From Syntrophaceae bacterium (GTDB lineage: Bacteria > Desulfobacterota > Syntrophia > Syntrophales > UBA5619), in assembly GCA_919902745.1 (NCBI GenBank), contig CAKKRN010000041.1, forward strand, positions 1-9,260: a DNA stretch of 9,260 bases, in the 5' to 3' direction. Positions 5,783 through 9,260 of the stretch are shown one piece after another. Position 1 is the stretch's first letter; every line of letters begins with the position of its first letter. The notes below the pieces were generated by a model that saw nothing but the letters and a program-made list of their open reading frames with translations, searched no databases and was not told where the DNA came from. The translations under genes and the position numbers were made by a program.

Positions 5783-5786
5783 AGGG
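5781..5786 (+). promoter_or_regulatory. Ribosome-binding site of mraZ
   Basis: GGAGGG at 5781-5786, 10 bases before ATG 5797. It rules out the in-frame GTG at 5779, which lies inside the operator and would have no ribosome-binding site of its own. Confidence 0.7.
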
Positions 5787-5796
5787 AAAGCCTTCA

Positions 5797-6243
5797 ATGT
5801 CCGTCTTCAGGGGTCAGTATTACCACACCATCGACGACAAAGGGAGAGTCATTTTTCCTTCGCGACTCCGTGAGGTATTCGCCGAGAAATATGACAACCG
5901 TCTCGTCATCACGAACTGGGACGGCTATCTGATGATTTTTCCTTACGATGAGTGGCGTATCATCGAGGAAAAGGTCTCTCACCAATCCCTCCTGCGGAAA
6001 GAGGTCCGCGCCTTTCAGCGGTTTTTCATGTCCGGGGCGATTGATTGTACCCTGGATGGCCAGGGAAGGATCCTCATCCCCCAAAATCTCAGGGAATTTG
6101 CAAAGCTGGAGAAGGAGATCGTCCTCGCCGGCATGATCAAGGTGATCGAGATCTGGAGCAAGGATAGGTTCGAAGCCGAGATGAAAAAAAGCGGGGACAA
6201 CCTGGACGGCTTCAGCGACTATATGGCGGATCTCGGGATATAG
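5797..6243 (+). CDS. mraZ: MraZ transcriptional regulator
   Basis: A 148-residue DNA-binding protein with two SpoVT/AbrB-like halves, forming ring-shaped oligomers in the known family. It represses the dcw cluster by binding direct repeats upstream of its own gene. The two diagnostic half-sites are visible: [13 protein letters not shown] (13-25) and [13 protein letters not shown] (87-99). The start [17 protein letters not shown] has the family's typical FRG-x-Y-x-HT-x-D opening. Length is normal. It is the first gene of the cluster, followed by rsmH after 49 bases. The operator found just upstream implies autoregulation. Confidence 0.96.
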   Translation: MSVFRGQYYHTIDDKGRVIFPSRLREVFAEKYDNRLVITNWDGYLMIFPYDEWRIIEEKVSHQSLLRKEVRAFQRFFMSGAIDCTLDGQGRILIPQNLREFAKLEKEIVLAGMIKVIEIWSKDRFEAEMKKSGDNLDGFSDYMADLGI

Positions 6244-6292
6244 AAGACCCACAAACGGGCAGCTCCAGAATTCGTTGCGAAAGCACCATGAG

Positions 6293-7243
6293 ATGGACGT
6301 CTTCCACAAACCGGTTTTGGTTGCAGAGGTTATGGCATCCCTTCAATGCCGAACCGGGGCCGTCTATCTGGACGGCACGGTGGGGGGCGGGGGACACGCC
6401 TTTGAAATCTTGCGGAACTCGGCGCCGAACGGCCGACTGATCGGCATCGACACCGATGCGAACGCGCTCCGGGAAGCACAGAGGCGTCTGGCGCCTTTCG
6501 GCGACCGGGCGATCTTGCTGAAGGGAAATTTCGCCACGATGGAAACCATTCTGGCCGGGATGAACATCGGGAAGGTGGAGGGAATCCTCCTCGATCTGGG
6601 GGTTTCCTCCCATCAACTGGACACGGCAGGACGGGGCTTCAGCTTCGCCGTGGATGCGCTTCTGGACATGCGGATGGACCAGGACCAGGGTCCGAGCGCG
6701 TACGATCTCATCCACACCCTGTCCCGGGACGAGCTGGCAAAGATCATCCGGAATTACGGAGAGGAGAGAATGGCGGGAAGAATCGCGCGGGCCATTGTGG
6801 AAAGGCGGATTCTTTCCCCGATCCGAACGACGGCCGATCTCGCCGGAATTGTGGCCTCGGCATTGCCTAAGGCCCGGGGACCCGCCCGGATCCACCCGGC
6901 CACCCGGACCTTCCAGGCTCTCCGAATCGCCGTCAACGACGAACTCGCCAGCCTGCGGCAGGCTTTGGCGGACGGAATGGAGCGTCTCAAGGATGGCGGG
7001 CGCTTCTGTGTGATCTCTTTTCATTCGCTGGAAGACCGAATCGTGAAGAACGCCTTTCACGCGGAAGAGAAAGGCTGCATCTGCCCTTCTGACTTTCCCC
7101 TCTGCGCCTGCGGTCGGAAACCGACGATGAAAGTCCTGACACGAAAGCCGGTGGTTCCCGGCGAGGCAGAGGTCCACGATAACCCGCGCGCCAGAAGCGC
7201 AAAACTGAGAGTCGCAGAGAGGATCGGATCATGCAGGCCGTAG
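6293..7243 (+). CDS. rsmH: 16S rRNA m4C1402 methyltransferase RsmH
   Basis: A 316-residue SAM-dependent methyltransferase (MraW) that methylates N4 of C1402 in 16S rRNA. Seen: HKPVLVAEVM (6-15), the SAM loop YLDGTVGGGGHA (25-36), the acidic GIDTDANAL (51-59), ILLDLGVSSHQLD (98-110), NYGEERMAGRIARAI (154-168), RIHPATRTFQALRIAVNDEL (199-218) and ISFHSLEDRIVK (241-252). A C-x-C...C-x-C cluster at 262-273 is common in the family. The start is not sharply marked: ATG 6293 gives the expected short N-terminus but has only a weak GAAAG upstream; an in-frame TTG at 6275 is less likely. The C-terminus overlaps ftsL by 13 bases. Confidence 0.96.
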   Translation: MDVFHKPVLVAEVMASLQCRTGAVYLDGTVGGGGHAFEILRNSAPNGRLIGIDTDANALREAQRRLAPFGDRAILLKGNFATMETILAGMNIGKVEGILLDLGVSSHQLDTAGRGFSFAVDALLDMRMDQDQGPSAYDLIHTLSRDELAKIIRNYGEERMAGRIARAIVERRILSPIRTTADLAGIVASALPKARGPARIHPATRTFQALRIAVNDELASLRQALADGMERLKDGGRFCVISFHSLEDRIVKNAFHAEEKGCICPSDFPLCACGRKPTMKVLTRKPVVPGEAEVHDNPRARSAKLRVAERIGSCRP

Positions 7244-7551
7244 AGGTTCTCAAACAGACGGTTCGCCCGCAGGAGGATGCGTCCGGCCGCATCGGATATT
7301 CGACCTGGATCTTCATCGCCTCCGTCCTGATGGCGGTGGCCCTCCTCTACGTATGGAGCCATATCCACATGACGGAGTTGGAGTACCAGATCGCCCGGGA
7401 ACTGAGCAGCCGGGAACAGATCACGGAAGAGCAGGCGAAGCTGAAGGTTGAACTCGCCACGCTGAAATCACCCCAGAGGATCGAAACCATCGCCCGGGAA
7501 AGACTGCAGATGACGTATCCGGAAAGGGAACAGGTGATCATGCTGAAATGA
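7231..7551 (+). CDS. ftsL: FtsL-like cell-division protein
   Basis: A 106-residue bitopic protein: cytoplasmic N-terminus (1-24), one membrane helix (about 26-43), then a charged periplasmic segment with coiled-coil character (about 46-78) ending in SPQRIETIARERLQM, a pattern typical of the FtsL/DivIC group. In the divisome FtsL works with FtsB and FtsQ to activate FtsWI. Sequence conservation in this family is low, so the call rests on topology, coiled coil, the C-terminal pattern and position between rsmH and ftsI. AGAGAGGA (7216-7223) lies 7 bases before the ATG. It overlaps rsmH by 13 bases and ftsI by ATGA, indicating tightly coupled translation. Confidence 0.88.
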   Translation: MQAVEVLKQTVRPQEDASGRIGYSTWIFIASVLMAVALLYVWSHIHMTELEYQIARELSSREQITEEQAKLKVELATLKSPQRIETIARERLQMTYPEREQVIMLK

Positions 7552-9260
7552 CGGGCGAATCCAGAAAGTGGATAAAATTCCGAATTGCCGCGCTGCTGGC
7601 TTTCTTCCTGGTGCTTTTCATCGCCCTCGCCTCGCGCGCCTTTCAACTGCAGATCCTGTCCGGCAAGGCGCTGAAGGCCCTTGCCCAAAAGCAGCATACG
7701 CAGATCCTTCTGCTGCAGCCTGAAAGGGGGATCATCTTCGACCGGAACGGCGAAAAGATGGCCGCCACCATCATGGCCGATTCCGTCTGCGCCGATCCAT
7801 CCAAGATCGAAAACCCCGGCGAGGTGGCCGGGCGGCTCGCCGCCATTCTCCAGACAGACAGGGCGGTCCTTCAGAAAAAACTGTCCGGCGCGAAGAATTT
7901 CTGCTGGCTCGCCCGGGGAATCGCCCCCGAACAGGCCAGTCTCGTGCAGGAGATGGGCGTCGACGGAATCTTCATCGTCAAGGAACCCAAACGTTACTAT
8001 CCCAGCGGCGAACTGGCCGGCCATCTGATCGGCTTTGTCGGCATCGACGCCACCGGCCTTGAAGGGCTTGAGCTGCGCTATGACCGCTACCTGAAGGGCG
8101 CCCCCGAAAAGCTGATCTGGACGAGGGACGCCAAGGGGAAGCGGCTCTATCCCCGCGTGGAGAGGCCCGAAACCGTCCAGAAGGAGAATTACAATCTCGT
8201 TCTGACCATCGACAACCGCATTCAGCACTTGGTGGAATCCCATCTGAAAGCCGCCGTAAAGAACAAAGGCGCCAAAGGGGGGTTCGCAATCGTCATGGAT
8301 CCCCGGACGGGAGAAATCCTGGCCCTGGCCAACGAGTTGGGATTCGACCCCAACCGTTTCTCCGCGGTCAACCCCGCCACCGGGAAAAACAAGGCGATCA
8401 CCGACAGTTTCGATCCCGGCTCCACCTTCAAGCCGTTTCTGGCGGCGGCCGCCCTTGAAGAGGGGGTCGTCAAGGAAACGGATAAGTTCAACTGCGAAAA
8501 CGGCCGTTATGCGATCGCCGACCGGGTGTTCCACGAGGCGAACCGCAAGCGTTATGGCGCCCTAAGCGTACATGATATCCTCAAGTATTCCAGCAATATC
8601 GGATCGATCAAGATCGCCGAGAAACTTGGCAAGGAGAGGTTTTCCCAGTACATCCGCAAGTTCGGGTTCGGCGCCAAAACCGGAATCGATCTCCCGGGCG
8701 AGGTAAGCGGGCTCCTCCGGCCGGTGGAGAAATGGACCAGGGTGGACGCCGCGACCATCGCCTTCGGCCAGGGGATCTCCGTCACGGCCATCCAACTCAT
8801 CACCGCACTCTCCAGCGTTGCCAACCAGGGGCTCCTGATGAAGCCTTTCATCGTCCGCGGGCTCATGGACCGGAAGGGAAACCTCGTTCAGACCTATCAT
8901 CCCAGCGCGGTCCGCCGGGTCATTTCCCCCGAGACGGCAAAGCGTCTCACCGCCATCCTGACCGACGTGGTCGGCATGGAAGACGGAACCGGCAAGCATG
9001 CCCGCATCGTAAACGTCGCCGTCGCCGGGAAGACGGGCACGTCGCAGAAATTCGATTTTGCCCGGCGCGTCTACTCCTCGGAGAGGGTCAGGACCTCCTT
9101 CATGGGGTTCTTTCCGGCGGAGGACCCGCAGATTGCAATCCTGGTCGTTCTCGACGAACCGCAACGGGACCGGTGGGGCGGCGTGGCCGCGGCCCCGGTC
9201 TTCAAGAATATCGGGGAACAGCTTCTGACCTGCTTCAAAACGAACATCCGGGAGAACCCC
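7548..9260 (+). CDS. ftsI: FtsI-type septal penicillin-binding protein, 3' end missing
   Basis: A class B penicillin-binding protein (PBP3/FtsI or SpoVD-like transpeptidase) that cross-links septal peptidoglycan; 571 codons are present and the frame is still open at the window end. Short cytoplasmic N-terminus, membrane helix at about 13-28, dimerisation/pedestal domain beginning with PERGIIFDRNGE (57-68), then the transpeptidase domain with all three active-site motifs: STFK (292-295, catalytic Ser292), SSN (348-350) and KTGTS (495-499). The residue before the PGSTFK segment is Asp where Glu is common. ATG 7548 overlaps the ftsL stop. The catalytic domain is complete or nearly so. Some relatives carry C-terminal PASTA repeats, and whether this one does cannot be seen here. 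The next genes would be expected to be murE/murF-type, which is inference. Confidence 0.93.
   Translation, partial: MTGESRKWIKFRIAALLAFFLVLFIALASRAFQLQILSGKALKALAQKQHTQILLLQPERGIIFDRNGEKMAATIMADSVCADPSKIENPGEVAGRLAAILQTDRAVLQKKLSGAKNFCWLARGIAPEQASLVQEMGVDGIFIVKEPKRYYPSGELAGHLIGFVGIDATGLEGLELRYDRYLKGAPEKLIWTRDAKGKRLYPRVERPETVQKENYNLVLTIDNRIQHLVESHLKAAVKNKGAKGGFAIVMDPRTGEILALANELGFDPNRFSAVNPATGKNKAITDSFDPGSTFKPFLAAAALEEGVVKETDKFNCENGRYAIADRVFHEANRKRYGALSVHDILKYSSNIGSIKIAEKLGKERFSQYIRKFGFGAKTGIDLPGEVSGLLRPVEKWTRVDAATIAFGQGISVTAIQLITALSSVANQGLLMKPFIVRGLMDRKGNLVQTYHPSAVRRVISPETAKRLTAILTDVVGMEDGTGKHARIVNVAVAGKTGTSQKFDFARRVYSSERVRTSFMGFFPAEDPQIAILVVLDEPQRDRWGGVAAAPVFKNIGEQLLTCFKTNIRENP

Noticed and set aside
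5779..5796. GTG start for mraZ at 5779
   Set aside because: It lies in the third operator repeat and overlaps the GGAGGG ribosome-binding site that serves ATG 5797.
7347..8534. 395-codon antisense open frame opposite ftsL and ftsI
   Set aside because: It is a shadow of two well-supported genes on the + strand, with no motifs recognised.

Overview
The window looks like a piece of a deltaproteobacterial (Desulfobacterota, Syntrophus-like) chromosome. This is inferred from the combination of a CooC-type nickel-maturation ATPase, a 13-heme membrane-anchored cytochrome c paired with a b-type cytochrome, and a mraZ-rsmH-ftsL-ftsI division cluster in GC-rich DNA. The taxonomic call is an inference from gene content, not from a marker gene. 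Every supported gene is on the + strand.

Layout. (1) Bases 1-450 are clearly A+T-richer than the rest and hold no convincing complete gene, only a possible C-terminal gene fragment, a small hairpin and a candidate promoter near the right edge. (2) 451-1448: a 68-residue protein with 11 cysteines, then a CooC-family ATPase. (3) 1491-3916: a candidate terminator abutting a strong sigma70-type promoter, then a 13-heme cytochrome c with signal peptide and C-terminal membrane anchor, overlapping by 4 bases a diheme b561-type membrane cytochrome. The pair reads as a quinone/periplasm electron-transfer module. (4) 3917-4203: a non-coding gap with hairpins and a candidate promoter. (5) 4222-5711: ruvX and mltG, overlapping by ATGA. 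(6) 5721-9260: the start of the division and cell-wall (dcw) cluster, with a promoter, a three-repeat MraZ operator, mraZ, rsmH, ftsL and a ftsI-type transpeptidase gene cut by the window end.

How the genes work together. The right half is a compact cell-envelope operon region. MltG cleaves nascent glycan strands, MraZ represses the cluster through the GTGG repeats in front of its own gene, RsmH methylates 16S rRNA, and FtsL and FtsI are septal components. The left half concerns metal and redox metabolism: CooC-like nickel loading beside a cysteine-rich mini-protein, and a bc-type respiratory module.

The least explained items are the cysteine-rich mini-protein next to cooC, the EF-hand-like calcium loop and large heme-free insert in the 13-heme cytochrome, and the identical 14-base -35 block at two unrelated promoters. 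No CRISPR array, insertion sequence, tRNA or rRNA was recognised.
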